Both the position numbers and the translations under genes were made by a program. A model generated the notes under the pieces. The model was given only the letters and a program-made list of their open reading frames with translations, had not been told where the DNA came from and did not search any database. Shown here piece after piece: positions 16,431-25,855 of a stretch of DNA of 42,878 bases (the stretch's first letter is position 1; each line of letters starts with the position of its first letter). Source of the stretch: Dyadobacter alkalitolerans DSM 23607 (GTDB taxonomy: Bacteria > Bacteroidota > Bacteroidia > Cytophagales > Spirosomataceae); contig NZ_AUAS01000021.1 of the NCBI RefSeq assembly GCF_000428845.1, positions 1-42,878 of the forward strand, given 5' to 3'.

Positions 16431-16501
16431 TGAAGAAAGATAACAACAGGTCTGTCCAAAAAAACCATTATTGAATGCATTCAGAGTCATATAATTTGTC
16501 A

Positions 16502-16900
16502 TCAAGCAGAATAACCTAGCATCCTGATTTGATCAACCAGCTTAAAAACATTGCCGACAGGTTCAAGCTCATCACCGAAATAGTGTTCTATGGAGCCATC
16601 ATTGGATATGTGAATATGGCGTGTGCTGCCGCTTCCATATTTTTCCCATAAGGTTATATATCCGAGCTCGGAGTCTTCCACGTAGCCAAACTCTGTGGGC
16701 CCGCACCCTGCTGTTACAAGTTCGAAGATTGCTTTACAGGCACTTTCATCATTTCTGAGCTGGGTCAATGGTATGTATTGCATGGTCCTGGGAAGGTTAG
16801 CTTTGAAGACTTCATACTGCTCGACTTTTAAAGAGCTGTAAATTCTGCCGGTCAAATTAACCATAATATAGAGTCGGGCATACATTGCTCTCAGGAACAT
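16502..16900 (-). CDS. Hypothetical protein, second gene of a coupled pair
   Basis: A 132-aa protein with no recognised domain. I start it at the ATG at 16900, which overlaps the TAA of the upstream gene by one base (TAATG), a typical translational-coupling junction; a longer reading from 16945 would overlap that gene by 46 bp. The sequence has mixed alpha/beta character (HIHISNDGSIEHYFGDE and KLVDQIRMLGYSA) and no signal peptide or membrane segment. The coupling suggests its product acts with the upstream protein. Confidence 0.55.
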   Translation of the reverse strand: MFLRAMYARLYIMVNLTGRIYSSLKVEQYEVFKANLPRTMQYIPLTQLRNDESACKAIFELVTAGCGPTEFGYVEDSELGYITLWEKYGSGSTRHIHISNDGSIEHYFGDELEPVGNVFKLVDQIRMLGYSA

Positions 16901-17196
16901 TACATTTGTTTTTCTGGCAAGGCCAGGTAAGCTGTAATGAGGCAATCGTAAATGGTCGCTTTATTTAACCTTCCCGGATCCCTCAGTTTGAATTCAAAGA
17001 GCCTGTCCGTGTATTCATCATAGACAAAGAATAGCAACGGATCTTCGCGTGTATAAATCTTATAGGGCTTGTTTCCAATCCATCCCATATAAGCCATAAA
17101 ATGGTCGAGCTTGAATGCTTGGATCTCCTGGATAAATTGATAATCGGTCATACCAGTGAATTTCTGGCTATTTAAGATATACCAAAGCCAATGCAC
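16900..17196 (-). CDS. Hypothetical protein, first gene of a coupled pair
   Basis: Up to 98 aa. The Met at codon 16 (base 17151, MTDYQFIQEIQAFKLDHF) is an alternative and perhaps better start. The protein is rich in aromatic residues (YMGWIGNKPYKIY, LLFFVYDEYTDRLFEF) and soluble, with no family recognised. Its stop overlaps the start of the next gene by one base. The two genes look like an isolated pair: convergent with the racemase pseudogene and 255 bp downstream of the DUF3800 gene. Confidence 0.5.
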   Translation of the reverse strand: MHWLWYILNSQKFTGMTDYQFIQEIQAFKLDHFMAYMGWIGNKPYKIYTREDPLLFFVYDEYTDRLFEFKLRDPGRLNKATIYDCLITAYLALPEKQM

Positions 17197-17451
17197 GAAT
17201 CCAGTTAGCCGCCGGTGGGATTGATTTAACTAACGGCAGTTCCTGAATAATCTCAGGACTTGCATGTTTAATTATGATCTTGTGATTGTTTCACTCGCGG
17301 TAGCAGGGATACGCGGAGGTGAGCGCCAGTGTTTTTCATTGATTCGAACAAACCATTGCTTTGTTGGCTTGGCAAATGTGTCATCAAGCAGAAAACGCGC
17401 CTATCAACCTGTTTACGACTTACTGCAATAATCCTCCGATGACGACTTTTA

Positions 17452-18609
17452 TTAATCAATCACTTTACGGATTACTTTGTACTCATCGGCAGCCAGCACA
17501 TCGATCTTGCCGTCAGTGGCCATATGGATCTGGTCACGAAACCGTTTCACCCTCGAAAGCATCGGCTCAATGATGGTGTTGCTATGGCCTACAAAATCAT
17601 ACAAATCTTGCTGGCTTGCGGGCAGCTTATAGCCACGCGAGCTGCTGGCAATCAGCACACCCGCATCCCGGAGCGGGGCAATCACTTTTGTTTGAAAATA
17701 ATGAAGCGAAACGTTCTTTCCCCTTCTGGCCCTGATATGCTCCATAAGCTCAAAGCTGGTGATGTAACGGGTGGGGCTAATATGCCGAAAATGAAAAAGC
17801 AGGTAGCTCAGGCTGCTTACCTGGTCGATGGCCTGTGGAGCTTTGTCACCGGATTTACGATGAAGGAAATCATTGGCCAGGTTCACACTAAGCTCGGACA
17901 AAAGCGGATTGAAGCCGGGTCCTGGCTGCGGCTGATTAATCAAATTATGCGCAAAGGCATCTGGCCAGAACCTGATGGTTAAGACCTTCCGTTTAAGGAT
18001 TTCTATGAACTCCCCTCTTTGATCAGTGATTACCGTTTCATCGTAGCAGCGCGCGAGCGTCCCTGCAATAAAATGGGCGAGCTGGACAATCGGGCTATCG
18101 TCAGAGGCCACAAAGCCAAAGGAGGACTCATTGAAAAGGTTGGCAATATGGTTCTGCTGCACATAAGTAATAAAGCCTTTCATAAAGGTCTCATCCTCGG
18201 TGCGGCCGGCAACCATTTCCAAGTCCGGAAATATCCGGAACAACTCCCGGTCAGCCAACCCATGCAGGAACTTGAAAAAGGAGCCTTTGTAGCGGAGCCC
18301 CTCCCCTATCAACTGGCGCTTATCGACGATAACTGAAAACACCTGGAAGGGCAACTCTTCCAGGTCTTCCAGCACTTCTTTCCTTTTAAGATGGTTATTG
18401 CCGGTCTTTTCTGAGTCAATTTGTCCACCATCGAAGTGACGTTTACTAATCGCTTTAAGCACTGCCAGGACATTTTCAACGTCTGCCTTGCCGATGATAA
18501 GTGCTGTCACGATGAAATGGGTTGTTGGCAAGATCCCGGAGGGGCCCTTTTTGGAAAAGTCAAGTGTGTTGTTGCCCCACTCACTTAAAAAGGCTGTATG
18601 ATGATGCAT
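17452..18609 (-). CDS. DUF3800-like protein with altered motif residues and C-terminal winged-helix-like part
   Basis: A 385-aa protein. The N-terminus (AFLSEWGNNTLDF, then THFIVTALII) follows the DUF3800 layout, where an Asp-Glu-Ser-Gly-Asp motif is followed by 'yfvltavvi'. The later block DDSPIVQLAHFIAGTLARC (170-188) matches the family's 'LQxADxxAG' block. Both acidic positions are changed here: SEWGN replaces DESGD, and AH replaces AD. DUF3800 proteins are thought to have an RNase H-like fold and are often found on mobile or defence DNA. The C-terminal part (about 270-340) looks like a winged helix (HYFQTKVIAPLRDAGVLIAS). The AT-hook protein gene is 67 bp upstream on the same strand. Confidence 0.65.
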   Translation of the reverse strand: MHHHTAFLSEWGNNTLDFSKKGPSGILPTTHFIVTALIIGKADVENVLAVLKAISKRHFDGGQIDSEKTGNNHLKRKEVLEDLEELPFQVFSVIVDKRQLIGEGLRYKGSFFKFLHGLADRELFRIFPDLEMVAGRTEDETFMKGFITYVQQNHIANLFNESSFGFVASDDSPIVQLAHFIAGTLARCYDETVITDQRGEFIEILKRKVLTIRFWPDAFAHNLINQPQPGPGFNPLLSELSVNLANDFLHRKSGDKAPQAIDQVSSLSYLLFHFRHISPTRYITSFELMEHIRARRGKNVSLHYFQTKVIAPLRDAGVLIASSSRGYKLPASQQDLYDFVGHSNTIIEPMLSRVKRFRDQIHMATDGKIDVLAADEYKVIRKVID

Positions 18610-18676
18610 AATGGCTTAGGCCGGAGACCGGCAAAAGTGGTTAACGTTTAGCGCTTACCGGCAAAAATACTTTTGA

Positions 18677-19165
18677 TTATTCTGCGGGCTGATCAGCTGT
18701 TTGCTGACTATCCTTTGGCCTGCGTCCCCGTGGTTTGCCGGTATACGGTACTTTTTCAGATGCCTGCTCGGGTGAGATTTCCAATGCGTAACCAACTGAG
18801 CCCTCATGCTGGAAGATGGAAGCTGTGAAAACATATTTGTGATTGCTGTAGTCAATGCCTCCTTTGCTTAGGATTAATTCCAATGGCAAGGAGTAGCCAC
18901 GGCCGGAGCGTGTAATTGAAAAAGCGCTCTCCTGCTCTGTCGGCACCAGGTACAGATTTTTGATCTTGCGCTTACCGTCATCAGTTCCTACCAGGAACCT
19001 GGTTGTATCAGGTTCGATACCCAGCTCTTCGATGGCCACTGATGGGAATACAATTTTGCCGGCAGCGGAAATATAGCCTTTGGGAAGTGATTTTGCCGCT
19101 GCTTTCTTGTCTGCTTTTTGCTCATTTTCCTGCACGGAAAAGAAGCGGATATTTTTAGCTTTCAT
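18677..19165 (-). CDS. AT-hook-containing hypothetical protein
   Basis: A 162-aa protein starting at MKAKNIRFFSVQENEQK; an extension to 19240 reads as non-coding. The N-terminus is Lys/Ala-rich. A beta-rich block, GYISAAGKIVFPSVAIEELG, is reminiscent of the SpoVT/AbrB swapped-hairpin pattern, and the C-terminus KPRGRRPKD is an AT-hook-like minor-groove binding motif. It is therefore probably a DNA-binding or nucleoid-type protein. It precedes the DUF3800-like gene by 67 bp and is likely co-transcribed with it. The AbrB resemblance is weak. Confidence 0.6.
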   Translation of the reverse strand: MKAKNIRFFSVQENEQKADKKAAAKSLPKGYISAAGKIVFPSVAIEELGIEPDTTRFLVGTDDGKRKIKNLYLVPTEQESAFSITRSGRGYSLPLELILSKGGIDYSNHKYVFTASIFQHEGSVGYALEISPEQASEKVPYTGKPRGRRPKDSQQTADQPAE

Positions 19166-19538
19166 TAATGGGTTTGGATTGGTGAATAACGGAATGTGCA
19201 ATATATAAAGCAGATGCCAAACAAAATATAATTTCGTCAAAGTGGTGCCAGCATAAGTAGTATGACCAGGCGTTTGTTTAGCAATTACTAATTGGTTTCA
19301 TGCAGCATTTTTGATTTTGGCAGGCTAGTCTCGCAAACCAGCGCTAAGTCAAGGATAGTACAGTCAAATGCGGGCTTTTTTGATAACTGATTAATTGCCG
19401 TTGAAGCCTTCAATCAAACTAAATGGAAAAACAGAAATTGAATAGGACACCGAATTTGTCCCGACTTTAAGTCTACAAAGGGTAGGTAATAACACTTCCT
19501 GATGATTTCAATCGTAAAGCTATCCTTGACAGTTAACC

Positions 19539-19838
19539 TTACAGATCTGCAAGCTCCTGCAATAAGCCCACGTGTATAAACCGGGAGGTGTTAGCCATAA
19601 TTACATCTTCTTCTCCAATCATCAAAGACACACTACGCTCGCCAAAATTAATAAGCAAAGGCTTTTCCAGCTTCAAGCCTTCAGTGAGCATTTCAATAGT
19701 AATCGGCGTTGAAAGGGCAAAGTTTTGTTTCTTCAAAACCCTGCTTAGGTATTCATATAACGCTTCTACTGACTCCAAGGTTATGGGGTCAATCAGCGTG
19801 GCCGGATCCTGGGTTTTTATCAAACCAACTATTATCAT
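19539..19838 (-). CDS. Small hypothetical protein
   Basis: 99 aa, soluble, acidic, with no recognised domain. The composition and phasing look coding (ITLESVEALYEYLSRVLKKQ; LLINFGERSVSLMIGEED). No partner gene is adjacent; the next gene upstream (19943-20182, same strand) is another small hypothetical 104 bp away. No function can be suggested. Confidence 0.5.
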   Translation of the reverse strand: MIIVGLIKTQDPATLIDPITLESVEALYEYLSRVLKKQNFALSTPITIEMLTEGLKLEKPLLINFGERSVSLMIGEEDVIMANTSRFIHVGLLQELADL

Positions 19839-19942
19839 CGGATTTCTTTGAAGTAATTAATTAAGCATAACCTACATAAATCTAGGCTAAACCCTGAATT
19901 CGCACCGATGCTCAAATTGAAACAACAGCAGCTGGTAATGGC

Positions 19943-20182
19943 TTAAAGTTCTCTAAGTGTAGTTAGAATAGCTAATACAAGACTTTTGTTAATATGGCCT
20001 GGTCCGTTTGCATCATCAATAACCCGGTATTCACCCTGATCATCTTTTTCAAAAACGAGCTTCTTGCCCTCGATGTCAATTTGAAGCTGATAAGTGTACC
20101 CATGTGTGATAATTGTCAGCGGCAGTTCAATAGTTGCGCCAAGATATTCGACTGGAAGCACGATGGGTTCATTCATACCCAA
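19943..20182 (-). CDS. Small hypothetical protein
   Basis: 79 aa. The Met at codon 3 (MNEPIVLPVEYLG) is an equally good start. It has an all-beta look with a charged centre (YQLQIDIEGKKLVFEKDDQGEYRVID) and a C-terminal helix, and no signal peptide or membrane segment. Proteins of this type are common as unannotated small genes in Spirosoma/Dyadobacter relatives. It may be co-transcribed with the 99-aa gene downstream. Confidence 0.5.
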   Translation of the reverse strand: MGMNEPIVLPVEYLGATIELPLTIITHGYTYQLQIDIEGKKLVFEKDDQGEYRVIDDANGPGHINKSLVLAILTTLREL

Positions 20183-20682
20183 AATTAGACAGGAATGTCT
20201 GCAAGAAAAATCCTTGAGCAGTAAAATTTTGTAACATAGGATATACCTTCACGCTCACATTGGTGAATTCAGGTTTGTTTCAATTAACTCGTCGAGTGCT
20301 CGAATAAATGAAATTTGATTTTGCAAACAGCAACATGAAACAAAATGTCAAAAGTTTACAGACTGGTTAGGCACAGCAGCATACTTTTCATTTAATTGAT
20401 CGTTTTCGCGAACATAAAAATGTCAAAATAACAGATAATTTAAACATTGCTCTATGTGTCAACTAACCCCAAGAGCCCGCCTAACAGTATAGTTCTGCGT
20501 TTGCTTTGAGTTTACTTATGAAATATGATAAACCATATTGCTACATGAGTCGTCTAGACTTCTTGGGTATAGCATCGCGCTTAAGAAACGACATCATTAT
20601 AAACTTGAATTATGGGGCGGTATCGACATAAAAATAGCCGAGACACTTGAGCAATCTTTAAAATACAAGCCTAATGAGATGT
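20183..20682. other. 500-bp stretch without recognisable gene
   Basis: AT-rich sequence downstream of the NACHT gene. No ORF with coding character, no terminator hairpin with a T-run and no repeat was found. Confidence 0.4.
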
Positions 20683-23532
20683 TTAGTCAAAAGATACTTT
20701 TTTTCTCCCTGTAATATTTGGGTTCAAGTCGTATTCTTTTACTAGCATACCCAGTACATTTTCATTTGATCCGCGATATCGCAATATTACTTCTTTCAGC
20801 TTCGTACTAATAAGACTATCCGTATCTACTGCACCTTCAGCGTTTGGTCTATCTACAAGGTCATCAAGATATAGACCCAACCCCACCAAGAACATCTCTG
20901 TGTCCAATAAAATCGATTCACAAAGGACTCTATCAATTATTGGAATAAGCCTAGATACTTCCATATCTACAAGATTTATCGAGCCGGAGAAGGCAGCCTG
21001 TAATATCTGCTCTCTTTGAAAACCTAGCTCAAGAATGTTTCTTACTTCATTGTCTATATTGTTCAAATTTCCTTTTGTTACCAAAGTGGCAAAGTAACTG
21101 TCAAAAAAAGGAACCAGACGAGCGCCCATAAAAATCATTGGCGTGAAGTGTAAGCTGCCTTCAACTCCAAAATACTTCACAAACTCTTTCAAATCATCAA
21201 GTCCATCAATTTCGTTGAAATTATTTTTACCCCATCGATAAGTTAGAAATATGAATCGATCCTGCATTCTTAGCTTTTCAACATCAAATTTTGAAAGCAG
21301 GGCTTCTGCATCATTTGACATTTTTTTAAAAAAAAACAGTTGAAGCACTAATTGGCATGCGATGAGCATACTTTCTGGATGTTCATCAGCATGATCTTCA
21401 ATTATCCGTAACACAATAAGAGTGAACCTTGGGATTTGGATAAGGTCACTAAGTTTGTCAAACAACGAATTTCGACCTTCAAATGCATTGTGTCTTAGTA
21501 AAACATCAACAACCGCTGCAACTACCTTTTCAATGACACCTGCACTAACATTTCTAATTGTTGGAAGCACAGAAACTAAAAAATTAATTGACTTTTCGGG
21601 ATGAAACAATTGCTCTTCAATCATTTCATCCATCATTTCATCATCTGCCTGATCTTTATCTATTAAATTTATCAATAATTCTAACACAATATGCCAAAAT
21701 GTAGCATCAATATATTTACTAATTATTATATTCCGCTGATCCTTTTTATGTTTTTTTTCAATATTTGTATAGATCCAGTAGGCAGTATAATATTCTAAAA
21801 ATGTCTTATGAGTAAAATTGTTATCAAAATATATTGACCTTTTTTGAATGTAATTCATAAATTTTTCAGCATTGCTTTCCATGGTAAACTCATCGACCAA
21901 CTTCAATTTATTTTGCATGCAATGCCCAACAATATTTTTTGCTCTCTCATAAGTTATTCGGAGAGGCGTTTCTTTACTGACCTCTGTATATTGCCAATAA
22001 GCAAGATCAGCTAATATTGGCTCCTTACGTTTTAGTATATCGTCATCAAGATCGATTTCGAGTTCCTTACTAGTATCCCACTTATCAACTAGTGTACTAG
22101 TACAACTCTGATAGATCTCTAATTTTGACTCTGGAAGCTTCAAATTGTTTCGGTATAGTATTACTATCAAAGACAAAAGTAAAGGGTTTGCTAAAAGTTC
22201 TTCATCAAGTCCCCTACGCTTACTCATAAAATCAGAGATCTCTTTTTCTCTAATCTCAATAACATCCTCTTCAATCTCATACCATTTTTCCAAATATGCT
22301 TTGATTTGATCTTCATCAAATTTTTCTATTATAATTTCAACAAATTTTTCTGGATTAAACGGCGCTTCTTCATAGCCTTCAATTCTTGATGTTGTAATGG
22401 ATATAACATTATGGAAATTATCAACAAAATTCTCGATATCATTCTTGACACTTAGCTTATCATTGACATCGAAAATCTCATCAAGTCCATCAAAGAAGAA
22501 AATGGATTTTTTTCTTGATATGATCATCTCAAGAGTCTCCGGTGTAATATTCGATATCGAGTATTCTTGTTCAAGAAGCAATGACAGATACGAAATCAAG
22601 GTAAAATGTCGTTCTTTTTTTAGGGCGATATACTTTCTTAGCTCAATTCTAAATGGTATAGATTTAAATATCTCTTTGTTTTCAAATTCCGAAATACCTG
22701 AATTTAAGATAGAACAGATTGCCGACTTTATTAAGAAGGATTTTCCGCTTCCCGGGTTTCCAAGTATCACTAGGTTACGCGAGATCGATAATAATTTTTG
22801 ATAAGAGATTTTATCTTTTCTAAGGTTTAATAAAATCTCCTTGTGAGGTCTATTTTTATCAAAATTCGATATAGTGAATATTGGTTTAACGAAAATTTGG
22901 TGAATAAGCTTTCGGCGGCCTTTTTCGATATTTAGATCGACTCCAAGCCCAATGTGATGAACTTGAGATAAATTATTTTCTGCGTTGTTAAAATATTTTT
23001 GTCTGAAACTCTTATAGTCAAATTCATTTTTGAAATGAACCCGTAATATTTCAGATATATCCGTTATAGCCTGACGAGACAGTGTCGTCAACCTTAATAT
23101 TTCAGAAACGTCGTTTGCAATTCCAATACAGGAAATATGAATTTCTTTGCTAACCAAAATACTTCTGAAATCCGTATGATTCAAGAGATTGGCCCTAAGC
23201 TTCTTCACAAAAGACGTAATATAATTAGTTGGAAGTGTCTCAATGTCAAACTGTTGAGCTATTGTGTCTTCATTTACATTAGAATCGATAAACAGGAATT
23301 TTATCAGTTCGCTAAAAATCTGTTCTTGTTTAAAAAAGTGAAACACCGAACCACCAAGGACATCTGGATAGTCCTCTGCCATTTCTTCGGAAGTCGCTTT
23401 TACTACCTCATAGAATTTGTTGTCTTCGTCAATGCTGGATAACTTTTCATAAATATGGTCGAAACCTTTATCTGCAAGTTTCTCACCAAGCCATCCACCG
23501 AAAGCTATCAACGTCGCTGTTTCAAAAATCAT
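20683..23532 (-). CDS. NACHT-domain NTPase, putative antiphage NLR-like protein
   Basis: A 949-aa STAND ATPase. Residues 1-200 are a mostly helical N-terminal region (MIFETATLIAFGGWLGEKLA) that may be the effector or a sensor adaptor; it matches no nuclease or TIR motif I recognise. The NACHT core has Walker A GNPGSGKS (258-265), Walker B with the acidic extension FFFDGLDEIFD (345-355), the sensor block ISITTSRIEGYE, ANPLLLSLIVILYRNN, and FTHKTFLEYYTAYWI typical of the NACHT winged-helix end. Residues about 600-949 are a helical C-terminal sensor-like region. Bacterial NACHT proteins (bNACHT/Avs-like) give abortive-infection immunity. The gene stands alone on its strand, with nuclease genes further along. 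Confidence 0.85.
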   Translation of the reverse strand: MIFETATLIAFGGWLGEKLADKGFDHIYEKLSSIDEDNKFYEVVKATSEEMAEDYPDVLGGSVFHFFKQEQIFSELIKFLFIDSNVNEDTIAQQFDIETLPTNYITSFVKKLRANLLNHTDFRSILVSKEIHISCIGIANDVSEILRLTTLSRQAITDISEILRVHFKNEFDYKSFRQKYFNNAENNLSQVHHIGLGVDLNIEKGRRKLIHQIFVKPIFTISNFDKNRPHKEILLNLRKDKISYQKLLSISRNLVILGNPGSGKSFLIKSAICSILNSGISEFENKEIFKSIPFRIELRKYIALKKERHFTLISYLSLLLEQEYSISNITPETLEMIISRKKSIFFFDGLDEIFDVNDKLSVKNDIENFVDNFHNVISITTSRIEGYEEAPFNPEKFVEIIIEKFDEDQIKAYLEKWYEIEEDVIEIREKEISDFMSKRRGLDEELLANPLLLSLIVILYRNNLKLPESKLEIYQSCTSTLVDKWDTSKELEIDLDDDILKRKEPILADLAYWQYTEVSKETPLRITYERAKNIVGHCMQNKLKLVDEFTMESNAEKFMNYIQKRSIYFDNNFTHKTFLEYYTAYWIYTNIEKKHKKDQRNIIISKYIDATFWHIVLELLINLIDKDQADDEMMDEMIEEQLFHPEKSINFLVSVLPTIRNVSAGVIEKVVAAVVDVLLRHNAFEGRNSLFDKLSDLIQIPRFTLIVLRIIEDHADEHPESMLIACQLVLQLFFFKKMSNDAEALLSKFDVEKLRMQDRFIFLTYRWGKNNFNEIDGLDDLKEFVKYFGVEGSLHFTPMIFMGARLVPFFDSYFATLVTKGNLNNIDNEVRNILELGFQREQILQAAFSGSINLVDMEVSRLIPIIDRVLCESILLDTEMFLVGLGLYLDDLVDRPNAEGAVDTDSLISTKLKEVILRYRGSNENVLGMLVKEYDLNPNITGRKKVSFD

Positions 23533-23958
23533 TTTTATTAGGTTTATAGAGACTTTTGATTAAAGTGACTTTTGAATGTAAATTACTTTCCATCATTTGT
23601 ATAGTCGAGTTACCTCGAAAATGAAACAACCCTTTGTGTGAAAAGGCAACAATGTTACATTCAAGAAAGGTTATAGTTAATTCAGAGGCATGGCGCTCAA
23701 TTAAGACATACTAACAGAGAAGGAAAATTAGGATGCCTGGCTGCAAATGAATTTCAAGCACACCAGCAAAGCCGTACTCCAAGCTTAAAATTCCTAGCAG
23801 TAATAAATCCAGGCACTTGTGTTAGACCAGTAGCAAGTTACGTCCTATACCAGGTGAGGATGGGTCCACACACAATGTATCTGTTTGCGTAAGCCAGTTT
23901 TTATCACAACGGAAAGTTAGACATTTTAATAGAAGTGAGGGCACAGTTTCTTTAAGAA
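23533..23958. other. 426-bp stretch without recognisable gene
   Basis: Lies between the NACHT gene and the upstream nuclease gene. No coding sequence or clear hairpin was seen. It should contain the NACHT promoter, but neither the TTTG nor the TAnnTTTG element could be placed convincingly. Confidence 0.4.
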
Positions 23959-24891
23959 TTAAGACTGCTTGCGAATGTCGGCTACATAGTTAACTGTCAC
24001 TTCAAGGGCAGAAGCAATCTGTTCGTCCGTTAGCAAAGATTGCTTGATCAGGTTTCGAACTGCGTTTGCAGTCTTTTCCTGTTGGCCTTCGATTTTACCT
24101 TCCAACTTACCCTCTCTCAGGCCTTCTTTACGACCTTTCTCAACAAAAATATCCAACGTGCTCATAACTGTTTCTTTGATTTGTGTGGGCAACGATGTTA
24201 TCAGTTCAACGATTTGCTGCTCGCTTAGCTCACTGTTTACGAATGTATAAACAATCAGGCTAGTTTGCAAGTTCTGATCTATCTCGCCGGCCAGCTTCAA
24301 TATTGTAGGAATTAATGGGTTAAGGCGATCTTTCAAGACGCTGTATTTCATGGCGAGAAGCGAGGCGGCCAGAAACTTGTTATTCAGCGCTTGGATTTGC
24401 TCATCAGGAATCTCACCTAGATTATGAAAAACGTATTGGTAATCCGGGACGAACCGTGATAGCTCCGGTTCCAGTTCATTGAATAAGTATGACAAAGTTT
24501 TATATTCCCACCGGGCTTTGCCATGGTAAAGCAGGATCGGGATAATCAGGGATGGCTTCTCCCCTTCTGCAATCTGCTTTAATAAGCCTGAAAAGATGTA
24601 GCTGCCGATCTGAATCGCCGTGTATTTGTCTATATAGCTTTTATGCTCGATCAAAAGTGAAATTTTAACCTCTTCTTCCCCATCAGCTTTTTTGCATGCG
24701 TAGACAATATCTGAAATAGATTTTTTCAGCTCCTTTGACACATATGTGTCGGGAAGCTGCCGGAGTGTTGAAAAATCTAGTTTTTCTAGGATCTGTTCAG
24801 GCAAGCAAGAATGAAAATAATCAAGAGCAATTTGCTGATTACCCATGATAGACCGAAGGAATGTATCGTGCTTTGATGTATGCTCACTCAT
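23959..24891 (-). CDS. Rpn family recombination-promoting nuclease (YhgA-like)
   Basis: 310 aa, starting at MSEHTSKHDTFLRSIMGNQQ; the open frame extends to 25011 but the added residues are atypical. DTFLRS..GN..IALDYF is the family's opening motif. The PD-(D/E)XK-type core is visible in SDIVYACKKADGEEEVKISLLIEHKS, with the acidic residue, Glu-x-Lys and the following helix IQIGSYIFSGLL. The C-terminus has the usual Gly/Glu/Lys repeat tail (EGLREGKLEGKIEGQ) and a small helical end. Rpn proteins are DNA endonucleases linked to RecA-independent recombination and, in some cases, phage defence. A single-gene unit. Confidence 0.88.
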   Translation of the reverse strand: MSEHTSKHDTFLRSIMGNQQIALDYFHSCLPEQILEKLDFSTLRQLPDTYVSKELKKSISDIVYACKKADGEEEVKISLLIEHKSYIDKYTAIQIGSYIFSGLLKQIAEGEKPSLIIPILLYHGKARWEYKTLSYLFNELEPELSRFVPDYQYVFHNLGEIPDEQIQALNNKFLAASLLAMKYSVLKDRLNPLIPTILKLAGEIDQNLQTSLIVYTFVNSELSEQQIVELITSLPTQIKETVMSTLDIFVEKGRKEGLREGKLEGKIEGQQEKTANAVRNLIKQSLLTDEQIASALEVTVNYVADIRKQS

Positions 24892-25252
24892 GAGACAAAG
24901 ATAAGCATTGACTCTTACTCTATACAGCCGAAGCAACATGCATTCTTGACATCTTAACGAAGACATATCCAGATATACCGCTAACCTGAATGTGGCGACA
25001 GGTCGCACCATTATGCTCTATTAAACTGAATGGAAGCGAGATATGGCATTTTAAGAACGTCCGTTTGTAAAATGCCATAATGTACAATTAAGATTCCAAA
25101 AAAATAGAGGTATTGTGACAGGGATTTAGATGCCTTATTAACCTCATTTACCCATTTTTGAAAATATCATCTATAATGTGTGTCCATTTTGATTAATAAG
25201 CATGGGTGAAGTAAATTGAGTGCTTTAACACATTTAGATATCTGGGTGCCCA

Positions 25253-25807
25253 ATGCTGACAGAATTTGAATTGCTTATCCAAGAGTTGGAGTTTGAAATG
25301 TCGGTACTGGACGAAGAATTGCAGGAGTGTCTTCGATTTCAGGACTATAAATACGCCCATTACTATCAAAAAGGGATTTGGCGCATTCAAAGGAGAATCG
25401 AGCGGCTCAACCGCCTCAACAGAAACCCAACCTCACTTGATACGCAGCATTTGGTGGACGCAATCATTGAGTTGAACGATAACCAAATATCAAGCTTTTC
25501 ATTGATTTTTGTAAAAGGCTCAGACTTTTACCTGCATTTTCACAGGCTTGATAATAACAGTCTCTATTGCCAAATACCTACGGAAAGTGAAATGCAGCGA
25601 GCACATTACTACGTCTACCAACCCTATATGAAGAAAAACATATCGTCACTAGGCTTTCAGCTATTTGAAGAGTCGTCAGGAATTGAATTTACCGTTGAGC
25701 CCAGCCAGTCGTGTGATACGATACTCACCAAACTTGCAGTGCTAATGTTTGATATACTGCAAGTAAGAATGGACGCAAGTGGATACATTGAAAAAAAGGT
25801 CCAATAG
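25253..25807 (+). CDS. Hypothetical protein with N-terminal coiled coil
   Basis: 184 aa, soluble. The first ~60 residues are a charged helical hairpin or coiled coil (LIQELEFEMSVLDEELQECL, RIQRRIERLNRLNR). The rest is an alpha/beta domain (SSFSLIFVKGSDFYLHFHRL) with no family I recognise. It is transcribed alone and converges on the secreted protein gene 48 bp downstream. No functional clue comes from the neighbours. Confidence 0.6.
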   Translation: MLTEFELLIQELEFEMSVLDEELQECLRFQDYKYAHYYQKGIWRIQRRIERLNRLNRNPTSLDTQHLVDAIIELNDNQISSFSLIFVKGSDFYLHFHRLDNNSLYCQIPTESEMQRAHYYVYQPYMKKNISSLGFQLFEESSGIEFTVEPSQSCDTILTKLAVLMFDILQVRMDASGYIEKKVQ

Positions 25808-25855
25808 CTTTCCACTGCCTAAGCAGTAAACACAACATACATTACCAGCGGCGGC

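Noticed and set aside
16497..17393. A 15-nt direct repeat (TGTCATCAAGCAGAA) at 16497-16511 and 17379-17393
   Set aside because: The first copy covers the 3' end of a hypothetical gene. The second has only weak similarity around it, so it may be a small duplication remnant or chance, with no flanking mobile-element structure.
17268..17573. Short ORFs on both strands between the coupled pair and the DUF3800 gene
   Set aside because: They overlap each other or the DUF3800 coding sequence and have no protein-like composition or plausible start context.
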